From Cytobacillus firmus (GTDB lineage: Bacteria; Bacillota; Bacilli; Bacillales; Cytobacillaceae): DNA of 64,000 bases. Positions 8,504 through 18,096 of the stretch are shown piece after piece (within the stretch, counting starts at the first letter, position 1; every line of letters begins with the position of its first letter). The position numbers were made by a program, and so were the translations under genes. Under the pieces are notes generated by a model. The model did no database searches, was not told where the DNA came from, and saw only the letters and a program-made list of their open reading frames with translations. The stretch lies in assembly GCF_023657595.1 (NCBI RefSeq), contig NZ_CP098323.1:4426001-4490000 (forward strand), read 5' to 3'.

Positions 8504-9769
8504 TTATAAGAACAAGAGTGAAATCTGCGGAATGACAATAATGATCAGCAGTGTGAATACCATTGCAAAGAAAAATGGCACAATTGCCTTAGATAACTGT
8601 TCCAGTGACAGCCCTGAAATCCCTGCACCTACAAACAGGTTTACTCCTAGCGGCGGTGTTATGAACCCAATTGCCAGGTTTACGATCATAATAATCCCGA
8701 AATGAATCGGATCGTACCCGATTTGAAGGGCAACCGGCAGGAGGATTGGCGTTAAAATGATAATTGCTGCAATCGTGTCCATGAAACACCCTACAATTAA
8801 GAGCAATAAGGTAATGAGCATCATGATAATAAGCGGCTCGCTCGAAATGGAAATCATGGCTTCAGCAATTTGATTTGGTATTTGTTCAAGTGTCAATAAC
8901 CGGCCAAATGCTGTAGCGGCTCCAACAATAACCAATACTGATGCAGTCGTTAAGGCAGAATCAACGAAAATCTGCGGCAAATCTTTGAGCTTTAATTCTT
9001 TATATACGAACACACTGACGATTAAGCCGAAAACAACAGCAACAACGGCTGCTTCTGTTGGTGTGAAGATACCGCCATATATGCCCCCTAAAATAACAAT
9101 CGGAATCATAAGGGCCCATTTAGCTTGCCAAAGAGCTGTTAGGATGCCTTTTAAGGTTGTTTCTTGATTTGATCCCGTATAGCCCATTTTTTTAGAATGG
9201 ATATAAGAATAAACCATTAATCCAATTCCCACTAATATCCCTGGAATGATTCCGGCAATAAACATATCCCCGATTGAAACACTGCCGGAAACACCGTATA
9301 TAACCATTGGAATACTCGGAGGAATAATGACGCCAATTGACCCCGCTGCTGCAACAACTGCAGTCGCAAAACGTTTATCATACCCTTTTTGAACCATGGC
9401 CGGTATCATTATTCCGCCGATCGCTGCAACGGTTGCCGGACCGGAACCGGATATAGCTGCAAAAAACATACAAGTGATGATCGTTGCCATTGCAATCCCG
9501 CCCGTTTTATTGCCGACCATTGAATCAGCTACATTGAACAGGCGCTTGGATATTCCGCCCTTCCCCATGATTTCGCCAGCGATAATAAAGTATGGAACAG
9601 CCAGCAGCGGAAAAGAGTCAACTGAGTTGGTTAATTCTTTCATCAGGAATTCAACTGGCATACTGCCGGTATATAAAATGGTGAATAATACGGCTAACCC
9701 GATTGCGATTCCTATTGGAACAGTTAAAAATAGAAATGCGGCAAATGAACCAAATAATACCCCTGCCAT
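8504..9769 (-). CDS. dctM: TRAP transporter large permease DctM (system 2)
   Basis: The 421-residue polytopic membrane protein is homologous to the DctM at 5390-6664. Typical motifs are GVIIPPSIPMVIYGV and GFITPPLGVNLFVG. It forms the transport channel of a sodium-coupled TRAP system with the DctQ and DctP encoded just upstream. A 23-base gap separates it from dctQ. Two full TRAP systems in tandem, both beside one catabolic gene set, suggest two related substrates or two affinities for one acid. Confidence 0.95.
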   Translation of the reverse strand: MAGVLFGSFAAFLFLTVPIGIAIGLAVLFTILYTGSMPVEFLMKELTNSVDSFPLLAVPYFIIAGEIMGKGGISKRLFNVADSMVGNKTGGIAMATIITCMFFAAISGSGPATVAAIGGIMIPAMVQKGYDKRFATAVVAAAGSIGVIIPPSIPMVIYGVSGSVSIGDMFIAGIIPGILVGIGLMVYSYIHSKKMGYTGSNQETTLKGILTALWQAKWALMIPIVILGGIYGGIFTPTEAAVVAVVFGLIVSVFVYKELKLKDLPQIFVDSALTTASVLVIVGAATAFGRLLTLEQIPNQIAEAMISISSEPLIIMMLITLLLLIVGCFMDTIAAIIILTPILLPVALQIGYDPIHFGIIMIVNLAIGFITPPLGVNLFVGAGISGLSLEQLSKAIVPFFFAMVFTLLIIIVIPQISLLFL

Positions 9770-9792
9770 TCAGAACCTACCCCCTTTAAAGT

Positions 9793-10326
9793 CTAGATCA
9801 CATTTATATTTTGTTCAGCATCTTTAGGCAGTTCATGAGTTTTATCAAAGTTTTTAATCGATATAATATTGCCTATGATATTTTGAATCAATCGGATGCC
9901 CGCAAGTCCCATGCCAACCGGTGGAGCAAGATATACAACGCCTGTCGGAATTTGAAGTGCAGGTGTTGTCTGGCCAAACATCAAGAGCTGGGATGCAATA
10001 CCGTAGCCATAGAACACTACATATACGCAGAATACTAAAAAGAGGATATTAGAGATGAGTGAAAAATAAATTTTCGTTTTATCTTTAAAAAGAATGAGTG
10101 CGGCATCCACTTTGATATGGCGATGATGCTTAACAGCATAGCTGATACCGATATAGATAAGCCAGATGAAGCAGTACCGCGCAAGCTCTTCAGACCATGA
10201 CAGGGAATTTGACATCACATAGCGCATAAACACCTGTATAAAAATGACAGAAACCATAATCGACGATAAAACGAATAGTATGTATTTTTCAAAGTTTTCG
10301 TCCAGCCATCTTAGTACTTTTAGCAA
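9793..10326 (-). CDS. dctQ: TRAP transporter small permease DctQ (system 2)
   Basis: The 177-residue protein has four membrane helices and the DctQ motif SEELARYCFIWLIYIGI. Translation starts at TTG (10324-10326), with AGAGGCGAT as the ribosome site. It is the small subunit partner of the DctM at 8504-9769. A GC-rich hairpin lies between it and the preceding dctP. Confidence 0.92.
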   Translation of the reverse strand: MLKVLRWLDENFEKYILFVLSSIMVSVIFIQVFMRYVMSNSLSWSEELARYCFIWLIYIGISYAVKHHRHIKVDAALILFKDKTKIYFSLISNILFLVFCVYVVFYGYGIASQLLMFGQTTPALQIPTGVVYLAPPVGMGLAGIRLIQNIIGNIISIKNFDKTHELPKDAEQNINVI

Positions 10327-10350
10327 ACTGATCGCCTCTCTTCTTCAAAA

Positions 10351-10382
10351 AGCGGCCGGCCATCGGGCGACAACCGGCTGCT
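10351..10382 (-). terminator. GC-rich hairpin between dctP and dctQ (system 2)
   Basis: Minus-strand AGCAGCCGG and CCGGCCGCT pair, followed by TTTTTGAAG. It looks like a leaky terminator that would lower permease expression relative to the binding protein. The same position in system 1 also has a hairpin. Confidence 0.55.
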
Positions 10383-10392
10383 CGTTTCAAAT

Positions 10393-11442
10393 TTATTTTG
10401 CCTTATCAACCTCAGCAAGGAACTCATCTACAATTTCGGCACCGATTTTATCTTTGTATTTATCAATAACCGGCTTCACAGCTTTCTGGAACTTTTCAAA
10501 TTCTCCCTCTTTGATTTCTGTAAAAGTCATTTCTTTCTTTAACGTTTCAAGTGATTCGTCCGCTACTTCACGTGTACGCTCACGGTTAAACTTACCTGCT
10601 TCTACTGCTGCCTTAGAGATGATATCCTGTTGTTCTGCAGAAAGCTCTTCCCAAATCTTTTTGCTGAATAAGAAAATAAAAGGTGTATACACATGATTTG
10701 TATTCGAGATATGCTTTTGAACTTCAGGATACTTACTTAACAATATTGTTGGATATGGGTTTTCCTGACCATCGATCGTACCCTGCTGCATAGCTGTGAA
10801 TAATTCAGTGAATGCCATTGGAGTTGGGTTAGCACCAAGGGCTTTCCAGGCATCTAAGTGGATTTCATTTTCCATGGTACGGATTTTCAATCCTTTAACA
10901 TCCTCCATACCTGCAACTGGTTTTACATCGTTTGTTAAGTTACGGAAACCATTTTCCCACCAGGCCAAACCAACTAATCCCTGCTGGTCAACCATTTCAA
11001 GCATCTTATCTCCAAAAGGCCCATCCAAAACCTTATCTGCCACTTCTTCATTTGGAACCGTGAACGGAAGATCGAAAACTCCATACGCCGGTATAAAGTT
11101 TACAAGCGGTGAAGTTGATGGAATGGTCACATCAAGCGTACCGAACTGAAGCATTTCAATTGCTGAACGGTCATCGGCAATCTGGCCGGAATGATAGACT
11201 TCCACTGTTAAATCATCTGACTCTGCTTCAACAAGCTCTTTAAATTTCAAGGATGCCTCATATTCCGGATGCTTGTCATTGACCCCAATACTAACTTTGA
11301 TTGTCCGCTTGCCCCCTTCTCCGCTGGCACCATCGGATCCTTTTTCAGAAGCGCCGGTCGAGTTTGAATTTCCTCCACAGGCTGCCAATACCATAGTACT
11401 GAACATAAGAATGCTCATAAATAAAATAGACAACTTCTTCAT
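10393..11442 (-). CDS. dctP: TRAP transporter substrate-binding lipoprotein DctP (system 2)
   Basis: The 349-residue protein begins with a lipoprotein signal (LSILFMSILMF, lipobox VLAACGG). ATG 11440-11442 is chosen because GGGGG is 7 bases upstream. Family motifs include FDLPFTVPNEEVADKVL, WWENGFRNLTND and TIDGQENPYPTI. It binds a carboxylate outside the cell for the DctQM permease. It is the promoter-proximal gene of the island, and its upstream region has a cre-like site, an inverted repeat and the shared palindrome. These fit carbon-catabolite control plus a local regulator. Confidence 0.95.
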   Translation of the reverse strand: MKKLSILFMSILMFSTMVLAACGGNSNSTGASEKGSDGASGEGGKRTIKVSIGVNDKHPEYEASLKFKELVEAESDDLTVEVYHSGQIADDRSAIEMLQFGTLDVTIPSTSPLVNFIPAYGVFDLPFTVPNEEVADKVLDGPFGDKMLEMVDQQGLVGLAWWENGFRNLTNDVKPVAGMEDVKGLKIRTMENEIHLDAWKALGANPTPMAFTELFTAMQQGTIDGQENPYPTILLSKYPEVQKHISNTNHVYTPFIFLFSKKIWEELSAEQQDIISKAAVEAGKFNRERTREVADESLETLKKEMTFTEIKEGEFEKFQKAVKPVIDKYKDKIGAEIVDEFLAEVDKAK

Positions 11443-11468
11443 CAATCTTCCCCCTCATTATTTTTAAA

Positions 11469-11500
11469 AATGATAGTGACTCTATGTTTGCGCTATCATT
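11469..11500. repeat. Inverted repeat in the leader of TRAP operon 2
   Basis: AATGATAG at 11469-11476 and CTATCATT at 11493-11500 are perfect 8-base arms 16 bases apart. They lie between the promoter region and the dctP start, so they could be an operator or an RNA hairpin. Confidence 0.45.
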
Positions 11501-11528
11501 GGAAGTTCAAAAAAACATATTTAACTTA

Positions 11529-11542
11529 TAAAAACGCTTACA
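11529..11542 (-). promoter_or_regulatory. Candidate cre site (CcpA operator)
   Basis: Minus-strand TGTAAGCGTTTTTA matches 13 of 14 positions of the Bacillus cre consensus TGWAANCGNTNWCA. Its position upstream of dctP fits catabolite repression of an alternative carbon source. Confidence 0.5.
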
Positions 11543-11599
11543 AAAAAACCATTAAATATTTTGAAGTTTATCACTCCTTCAAATCATTTTGTTTTACAT

Positions 11600-11618
11600 T
11601 ATAAAACTCAGTTCTGTA
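11600..11618. promoter_or_regulatory. 19-bp palindrome, candidate IclR-type operator upstream of dctP (system 2)
   Basis: TATAAAACTCAGTTCTGTA has 9-base arms with 7 matching positions around a central C. It aligns with the palindrome at 8405-8423 in opposite orientation. The surrounding 11443-11868 stretch is AT-rich and otherwise carries no gene I can support. Confidence 0.5.
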
Positions 11619-11868
11619 TTCGTGAACATATTTGTATTTTAACGTCAGCTTATTTTATTTGTCAAACTATTTTTTATATTCAAAAATGGTTGTGAAAATA
11701 AAACTATTTCAATAAAATGTTTGGAATATATGATGCTATGAAGTATTAAAGGGGAAAAGGATTTAATGATATGCTGACAAAACTTTTTCAGTGAAAAATT
11801 TTCTGCATTTTTTATCTGGCTGGAGACGGGGAGGCAGAATATAGGGATTTTATATTTTAATTCTGCAC

Positions 11869-11908
11869 AAAAAAAAGCCAATGCCTGTCTCTCTGCCGGC
11901 ATTGGCTT
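11869..11908 (-). terminator. Rho-independent terminator of prfB
   Basis: AAGCCAATGCC (11875-11885) pairs perfectly with GGCATTGGCTT (11898-11908). A run of eight T follows on the minus strand. It lies 15 bases beyond the prfB stop. Confidence 0.92.
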
Positions 11909-11922
11909 CTTATCTCCAAATA

Positions 11923-13036
11923 TTAATCCTGAGGCAAAATCAATTTTGAACGCAAATAGGCATTAATAAAAGTATCCAGGTCTCCGTCCATAACTCCCTG
12001 GACATTACCTGACTCCGTGTTGGTGCGGTGGTCTTTCACCATGGAATATGGGTGGAAAACATAGGAGCGGATCTGACTTCCCCAGCCGATGTCTTTTTGC
12101 TCACCGCGGATTTCAGCCAATTCTGCTTCCTGCTCCTCGATTTTCTTTTGATAAAGCTTTGCTTGGAGCATCTTCATGGCACGTTCACGGTTTTTGATCT
12201 GGGAACGCTCTGTCTGGCAGGTTACCACGACATTTGTCGGCAAGTGGGTGATGCGGACTGCAGAGTCAGTTGTGTTGATATGCTGACCGCCGGCGCCGCT
12301 TGCACGGTATGTGTCAATTTTGAGGTCTTCGGTACGGATATCGATTTCAATTTCATCATTGAATTCCGGCATCACTTCACAGGAAACGAATGAAGTATGG
12401 CGGCGTCCTGATGAATCAAATGGAGAAATCCTGACAAGGCGGTGCACCCCTTTTTCCGCCTTCAAGTAGCCATAAGCATTATGTCCCTTGATGCTAAGTG
12501 TAACACTCTTGATTCCCGCTTCATCTCCCGGCAGGTAATCAAGGGTTTCCACCTTGAAGCCTTTCTTTTCAGCCCAGCGTGTGTACATGCGAAGCAGCAT
12601 GCTGCCCCAGTCCTGTGACTCGGTTCCGCCTGCACCTGGATGCAGTTCAAGAATGGCATTGTTTTTATCATATTCTTCGCTTAAAAGAAGCTGAAGCTCG
12701 AAGTCATTCAGGCGCTTTACCAGGTCCTTAAGCTCTTCCTCAAGATCGGCCTGCAATTCTGCGTCGCTCTCTTCTTTTACGAGCTCATAAGTTAATTCCA
12801 GATTCTCAAACACTTCGTATAAATCGTGGAATTCAACTACCTGGTCTTTCAGTGAGTTTGATTCGCTGATCACAACCTGTGCGGCCTGCTGGTCATCCCA
12901 GAATCCAGGCTGCAGCATGACATCGTCAAGCTCAGCGATGCGTGCCTCTTTGTTTTCTAAGTCAAAGAGACCCCCTAAAGTCCGCTAAAATCTTAGCTGT
13001 TTTTTCAAGTTCATTGCGAATATCTGCTAATTCCAT
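11923..13036 (-). CDS. prfB: Peptide chain release factor 2, with programmed +1 frameshift
   Basis: Release factor 2 ends translation at UGA and UAA. A 24-codon first reading frame starts at ATG 13036 and reaches TGA at 12962-12964; the remaining 346 residues are in the +1 frame down to 11923. The stop-codon recognition motif SPF (in [10 protein letters not shown]) and the catalytic GGQ ([14 protein letters not shown]) are both present. Total length, about 370, is normal. The gene lies downstream of secA in the same direction, as in B. subtilis. It is autoregulated: low RF2 favours the frameshift and so restores RF2. Confidence 0.97.
12961..12976 (-). promoter_or_regulatory. prfB programmed frameshift site
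   Basis: The minus strand reads AGGGGGTCTCTTTGAC. AGGGGG is the internal Shine-Dalgarno-like stimulator, CTT is the slippery codon and TGA the in-frame stop. The base skipped is 12964. This is the canonical RF2 arrangement and not a sequencing error. Confidence 0.95.
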
Positions 13037-13133
13037 TTTGGTCACCTCGAAAATTATTTTTACCTATTATAGCGTGATTATCTGTAAAAGCCTATATCAA
13101 CATATGCATATACAAGCTTTTTCCAAAGAGAGA

Positions 13134-13156
13134 AGCCGGCAAAGCTGTTGCCGGCT
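13134..13156. terminator. Hairpin between secA and prfB
   Basis: AGCCGGCAA and TTGCCGGCT pair around a 5-base loop. A poor T run follows on the minus strand, so it may terminate only partly. On the plus strand TTTATTTT follows after a few bases. Confidence 0.5.
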
Positions 13157-13200
13157 CGGATGTTTATTTTAAGTGAGAAATAAATTTTCAACGTCGATAA

Positions 13201-13322
13201 CTGTCTAGCTCCAGCGCCTACCCCCTCGAGGTCACAAGCCAATCCTCCCAAAAAGGCAAAGAACGCCTTTCCGGGAGGCTCGTCTTGTGCTTGTCGGGGG
13301 TGGGCAAGGCGCTTCCGCTTTT
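13201..13322. repeat. Complex palindromic interspersed repeat between prfB and secA
   Basis: About 120 bases form nested inverted arms: AGCGCC/GGCGCT, CCCCC/GGGGG, CACAAG/CTTGTG, CCTCCC/GGGAGG and AAGGC/GCCTT. The element starts CTGTCTAGCTCCAGCGCCTA and ends next to the secA stop codon. It resembles a GC-rich repeat I recall as common in Bacillus-type intergenic regions. Its base composition contrasts with its surroundings. It may serve as the secA 3' end or as a mobile non-coding repeat. Confidence 0.7.
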
Positions 13323-15833
13323 CTATTCTGCTCCACAGCAGTTTTTATATTTCTTGCCGCTGCCGCAGATGCATTGGTCGTTGCGTCCAACGTCCATCTG
13401 TTTAACGACAGGTTTCTTCTTAACCTTTTCGCCGTCTTCTTTCGGGTTGACTGCCTGGCCTTTGGCCACTTCCTGGCGCTCGAGGTTGTTGCGGATTTCA
13501 GCTTTCATGATGTACTTGGCTACATCCTCTTCAATGGATGCAATCATGTTTTCAAACATGGCAAAGCCTTCTCCCTGGTACTCACGGAGCGGATCTGTCT
13601 GGCCATACGCACGCAGATGGATTCCCTGGCGAAGCTGATCCATTGCGTCGATGTGATCCATCCACTTGGAGTCAACGGCACGAAGCACGATAACTTTTTC
13701 AAATTCACGCATTTGTTCAGGACTAAGCATTTCTTCTTTTTCATTATAGCGTTCTTTAACCTTGGCAAAGATGGTTTCGGCAATTTCCTCCGTATCCTTG
13801 CCGCGGATGTCATTTACAGTAAGGTCACCTTCATTAAGAAGGTTGCCATTTACATAGTCAATGATACCCTGCAGGTTCCAGTTTTCTTCATCTTCATGTC
13901 CAGGTGCATATCCTTCTACATTGCGCTGAATGCTGGTCATGATCATTTTTTCAACAATCTCTCTCAAGTTCTCAGACTCCAGAACTTCGTTTCGCTGACC
14001 GTAAAGAATTTCACGCTGCTGACGAAGAACATCGTCGTAAGAAAGAAGCTGCTTACGGGCATCGAAGTTGTTGCCCTCAACGCGTTTTTGCGCAGATTCA
14101 ACAGCTCTTGAAACCATTTTACTCTGGATTGGCTGAGTGTCATCCATTCCAAGGCGTTCCATCATCGATTTCATATTATCAGAACCGAAACGGCGCATCA
14201 ATTCATCTTCCATGGAGAGGTAAAATTGCGTGACACCCGGGTCTCCCTGACGTCCGGAACGTCCGCGGAGCTGGTTATCAATACGTCTGCTTTCATGACG
14301 CTCTGTCCCAATAACGCAAAGACCGCCAATTTCCTTTACACCTTCACCGAGTTTGATATCTGTACCTCGACCTGCCATGTTTGTGGCAATCGTTACAGCA
14401 CCCTGCTTACCGGCATCCAGGATAATTTCCGCTTCACGGCCATGGTTCTTCGCATTTAGGACGTTATGCGGAACACCTTTTTTGCTCAGGTATTTAGAGA
14501 TGATTTCAGATGTTTCGATCGCCACTGTACCGACGAGCACAGGCTGTCCTTTTTTATGACGCTCGGCAATATCTTCTACGACAGCACGGAATTTGCCATC
14601 CATTGTAGCATAAATCAAATCTGCTCTGTCATCACGGGCGATCGGACGGTTTGTCGGAATCACCACAACGTTCATATTGTAGATATTTCGGAATTCCTCT
14701 TCTTCCGTTTTCGCCGTACCAGTCATACCGGCAAGCTTTTCGTACATACGGAAATAGTTCTGGAATGTAATAGTTGCAAGGGTCATGCTTTCGTTCTGGA
14801 TTTCCAGGCCTTCCTTCGCTTCGATCGCCTGGTGAAGCCCATCGCTGTATCGGCGGCCCTTCATCAGACGGCCGGTAAATTGGTCAACGATGACAATTTC
14901 ATCATCCTGAACGACATAATCGACATCCAGGTGCATGCTGGAATGTGCCTTTAGTGCCTGTGTAATATGGTGGTTAAGTGCAACATGCGAAATGTCGAAA
15001 AGGTTATCGATTCCAAAAGCCTTCTCTGCTTTTGTCATCCCTTCTTCAGTCAGCTGCACGCCTTTTGTTTTTTCATCATACGTAAAATCTTCGTCTTTTT
15101 TCAGGCGGCTGACAAACGCATTGGCCTGAATATAAAGCTGTGTAGACTTTTGGGCTGAGCCGGAAATGATCAGCGGTGTACGCGCTTCGTCAATAAGAAT
15201 GGAGTCAACCTCATCGATTACAGCATAGTGAAGAGGACGCTGGACCTTCTGCTCTTTGTAAAGAACCATGTTATCGCGAAGGTAATCAAACCCAAGCTCA
15301 TTGTTAGTGCTGTATGTGATGTCAGCCGCATAGGCAGCCTGTTTTTCTTCTTTGGAAAGTCCGTTTAAATTAAGACCAACAGTCAGGCCAAGGAATTCGT
15401 AGAGCTGACCCATTTCAGTGGCGTCACGGCTTGCGAGGTATTCGTTGACCGTTACTACGTGCACGCCTTTTCCTGTTAAGGCATTAAGGTAAACCGGCAT
15501 AGTTGCAGTCAGAGTTTTACCTTCACCCGTTTTCATCTCGGAAATGTTTCCGTCATGAAGGGAAATCCCCCCCATTAACTGAACCGGATATGGATATAAG
15601 CCAAGAACGCGCTTTGCTGCTTCACGGACAACCGCAAATGCTTCAGTCAGCAGATCATCAACTTTTTCGCCCTTTTGATAGCGGGCTTTGAATTCTTCCG
15701 TTTTCTCGCGCAGCTGCTCGTCCGATAATTTTTCCATATCAGATGCAAGGGCATCGATTTCTTCTGCCATTTTGGTGAGGCGTTTTATTTCGCGTTTATT
15801 TTGATCGAACACTTTATTTAAAATCCCAAGCAT
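13323..15833 (-). CDS. secA: Preprotein translocase ATPase SecA
   Basis: The 836-residue SecA motor drives protein export through SecYEG. Visible elements are the Walker A region [11 protein letters not shown], the [15 protein letters not shown] nucleotide-binding motif, helicase motifs [13 protein letters not shown] and [13 protein letters not shown], and a C-terminal zinc-binding SEC-C tail ([13 protein letters not shown]). Length matches B. subtilis SecA. The minus-strand start follows a GGAGCG ribosome site. prfB lies downstream, as in B. subtilis, but the palindromic repeat and a hairpin separate them. A leader hairpin precedes the start. Confidence 0.98.
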   Translation of the reverse strand: MLGILNKVFDQNKREIKRLTKMAEEIDALASDMEKLSDEQLREKTEEFKARYQKGEKVDDLLTEAFAVVREAAKRVLGLYPYPVQLMGGISLHDGNISEMKTGEGKTLTATMPVYLNALTGKGVHVVTVNEYLASRDATEMGQLYEFLGLTVGLNLNGLSKEEKQAAYAADITYSTNNELGFDYLRDNMVLYKEQKVQRPLHYAVIDEVDSILIDEARTPLIISGSAQKSTQLYIQANAFVSRLKKDEDFTYDEKTKGVQLTEEGMTKAEKAFGIDNLFDISHVALNHHITQALKAHSSMHLDVDYVVQDDEIVIVDQFTGRLMKGRRYSDGLHQAIEAKEGLEIQNESMTLATITFQNYFRMYEKLAGMTGTAKTEEEEFRNIYNMNVVVIPTNRPIARDDRADLIYATMDGKFRAVVEDIAERHKKGQPVLVGTVAIETSEIISKYLSKKGVPHNVLNAKNHGREAEIILDAGKQGAVTIATNMAGRGTDIKLGEGVKEIGGLCVIGTERHESRRIDNQLRGRSGRQGDPGVTQFYLSMEDELMRRFGSDNMKSMMERLGMDDTQPIQSKMVSRAVESAQKRVEGNNFDARKQLLSYDDVLRQQREILYGQRNEVLESENLREIVEKMIMTSIQRNVEGYAPGHEDEENWNLQGIIDYVNGNLLNEGDLTVNDIRGKDTEEIAETIFAKVKERYNEKEEMLSPEQMREFEKVIVLRAVDSKWMDHIDAMDQLRQGIHLRAYGQTDPLREYQGEGFAMFENMIASIEEDVAKYIMKAEIRNNLERQEVAKGQAVNPKEDGEKVKKKPVVKQMDVGRNDQCICGSGKKYKNCCGAE

Positions 15834-15854
15834 TAAAAACGCTCCTTTATGTTG

Positions 15855-15889
15855 GATATGACAGCTCTTTATCCAGGGCTGGACATATC
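15855..15889. promoter_or_regulatory. Leader hairpin upstream of secA
   Basis: GATATG(a)CAGC and GCTG(ga)CATATC form a near-perfect stem ending about 20 bases before the secA start. It could influence secA translation or transcription; no function is shown. Confidence 0.4.
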
Positions 15890-16100
15890 TGATTTCATAG
15901 TTAATATCATTGCACAGGTAGTAATAAATTCGCTATTTCCCGGCAGAATCCTCCCATGAAAATTCACATTATTTCTTATTAATATTACCACTTTGAGAGG
16001 GGGGTGACAACTTATGCCGCATGCGGGGTTAATCGAGGTCGTTAGTTTGCTGATAGGGACGCTGGTTTCCGTTCGGGGGCTGGATGGCTTATTATCGGGG

Positions 16101-16816
16101 GTTGGGTCCGAAGTTGGACTGGGTTCGGACTCAGAACGACTTTTTTCAGGGGCTTGTGTCCGATGGTGGACTGGGTTCGGACTCAAGATCGCTTTTTACC
16201 CAGGATTGTGTCCGAAGTTGCGCTTGGTTCAGACTCAGGAAGACATTTTCCTGGGGATTGTGTCCGAAGTTGGCTTGGGTTCGGACTCAGGTTCGCTTTT
16301 TTCAGGGATTTGTGTCCGAAGTTGGCTTAGGTTCGGACTCAGGATCGCTTTTTTCAGGGATTTGTGTCCGAAGTTGGACTGGGTTCGGACTCAGGATGAC
16401 ATTTTTTAGGGATTTGTGTCCGAACTTGGACTGGGTTCGGACTCAAGATCGCTTTTTACCCAGGATTGTGTCCGAAGTTGGCTTGGGTTCGGACTCAGGT
16501 TCGCTTTTTTCAGGGATTTGTGTCCGAAGTTGGACTGGTTCGGACTCAGGATGACTTTTTTTAGGGATTTGTGTCCGAACTTGGACTGGGTTCGGACTCA
16601 AGATGACTTTTTCCAGGGTTTTGTGTCCGAAGTTGGCTTGGGTTCGGACTCAGGATCGCTTTTTACGAGGAGGTGTGTCCGAAGTTGGGCTGGGTTCGGA
16701 CTCAGAATGACTTTTTTCAGGGGCTTGTGTCCGAAGTTGGACTGGATTCAGACTCAGAATGGCCTATTACCTGGGTTTGGGTCCGAAGCTGGCTCTGGAT
16801 CAGACTCAGACCAACA
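16101..16816. repeat. Tandem array of fourteen 52-bp units
   Basis: The TCCGA core recurs at 16107, 16159, 16211, 16263, 16315, 16367, 16419, 16471, 16523, 16574, 16626, 16678, 16730 and 16782. Every step is 52 bases except one of 51. Each unit carries GTCCGAA and TTCGGAC as a 7-base inverted pair around 11 bases, then a conserved T-rich linker. Since 52 is not a multiple of three the reading frame rotates, so it is not a repeat protein. It lies between secA and the SEC-C gene. The rest of 15890-16855 shows no gene. Confidence 0.95.
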
Positions 16817-16855
16817 TCCCATAAATAAAAACAGAGAGCAGCGATGCTCTCCATT

Positions 16856-17911
16856 TTATGAATTCGACGATTCAATCAGTTCAACAATAGTTTTCTCGAC
16901 TGCGTCGTAAATCTCGCCATAATAAGTGGAAACCCGGTTGGCATTGATGCCGTATAACTCTCCGAATTCTTTCTGAGTGAGATTTTCCTTTACAGGAGCT
17001 ATTGTGCTTACAAGGTATCGGAGGCCGGCAACATAGTTATCAGGCTTTTTAACCTGTTTGCCGGTTTTCTCGATGTACTCCATCCAAAGTGAAATTCCCA
17101 TGCCGATCAGCCATGGTTCTTCATCGGCTTTTATCATATCGTCCCGGAACATGTTGGCAACCTGCTCTGCACCCTTGGTAGGCCAGTCAAAATTGTCCAT
17201 ATTTGGACCTGCTAATGATTTTGGCGTGTCATTCATAAGGTCAATGAGGAATTCAGCCATGTATTCTTCAGGATTCTCATATCCAGATTCTTCGAAGGAG
17301 TATTGGATGTAATCTGCAAACTGTGCAGCATTATCTCCCGGCAGGTCAAATATAGCAGGAAATGCCACATACTCTTCTCCATAAGGAAGCAGCATGGCAA
17401 AGGCAAAATTCCCTTCACTAACTTCCATATCACCAAATAGGGATACATTGTAAACCTTTCCGGTCAGACAATCCTCGATAACTGCTCTGTCTTCAGTCAC
17501 TTCAATTAATTTCCCGGCTGCTGCTTTGCTATCCTCCCACGACTTCAAAATGTTTTTTAAGCGGGGGCGCGCGACGGCTGGCAGCTTAGAATGGATGAAC
17601 TCATCCATTACGGACTCCACATCGTCCAGCGTTCCAAAAAGAACGTACCAGAAGGAGTGCACAAATTCATAGAAGTCTTTTTCCTGCGGTTCAATGTCTT
17701 CAAGTATTTCCAAAAGATCTTTGAAATCCTCTTTCATGTCCTCCGCAAAGTGAGTAAGTGCAAAGACCCTTGCTTCCTTTTGAAGCTCAATAACTTCGTG
17801 ATTCAATACATCCTTAATTGAAACAGCATCCCTGCTGCCGCAGCATTTTTTATATTTTTTTCCGCTCCCGCATGGGCACGGTTCGTTTCTGCTTACTTTT
17901 ACTGTTGACAT
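16856..17911 (-). CDS. SEC-C metal-binding domain protein of unknown function
   Basis: The 351-residue protein opens with a SEC-C zinc motif ([16 protein letters not shown]), the same type that ends SecA. An acidic, helical middle follows, then a C-terminal stretch ([20 protein letters not shown]) that resembles a small helix-turn-helix. No catalytic motif is evident. The ATG at 17911 is preceded by GGAGAG. Its closeness to secA may be chance; the SEC-C motif alone occurs in many unrelated proteins. Function is unknown. Confidence 0.85.
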   Translation of the reverse strand: MSTVKVSRNEPCPCGSGKKYKKCCGSRDAVSIKDVLNHEVIELQKEARVFALTHFAEDMKEDFKDLLEILEDIEPQEKDFYEFVHSFWYVLFGTLDDVESVMDEFIHSKLPAVARPRLKNILKSWEDSKAAAGKLIEVTEDRAVIEDCLTGKVYNVSLFGDMEVSEGNFAFAMLLPYGEEYVAFPAIFDLPGDNAAQFADYIQYSFEESGYENPEEYMAEFLIDLMNDTPKSLAGPNMDNFDWPTKGAEQVANMFRDDMIKADEEPWLIGMGISLWMEYIEKTGKQVKKPDNYVAGLRYLVSTIAPVKENLTQKEFGELYGINANRVSTYYGEIYDAVEKTIVELIESSNS

Positions 17912-18066
17912 CTTCTAAATCTCTCCTACCAAATTCGTTTAACTATACTATCCTAACATTTATCGGGAAGTAAGGCATTATTTCAGTAGATTTAAACACT
18001 TGGCAGGTTAAGGAAGCTTAAATTAAATAGTCACTTCATGATCTAACAGCTAATCTGAACCCAAAG

Positions 18067-18096
18067 AAAAAACGAAGAGCTCCCTCTCCGTTTTCA
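18067..18096 (-). terminator. Terminator of the ywrD-ywrB-ywrA-DUF1028 gene set
   Basis: Minus-strand GAAAACGGAGAG pairs with CTCTTCGTTTTTTC. The hairpin overlaps the DUF1028 stop codon and is followed by T-rich sequence. Confidence 0.7.

Noticed and set aside
12918..13036. prfB appears frameshifted or truncated
   Set aside because: The break is the conserved programmed frameshift of RF2, with all its signals.
13287..14111. 274-residue open frame antisense to secA
   Set aside because: It is the shadow of a strongly conserved gene and encodes no recognisable domain.
16101..16816. Possible CRISPR array
   Set aside because: The parts between the palindromic cores are themselves conserved, so there are no unique spacers, and no cas genes are nearby.
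16014..16910. Three overlapping open frames of 131-164 residues within the 52-bp array
   Set aside because: The period is not a multiple of three, so the same DNA is read in all frames; frames are open only because the unit lacks stops. No ribosome sites or known domains.
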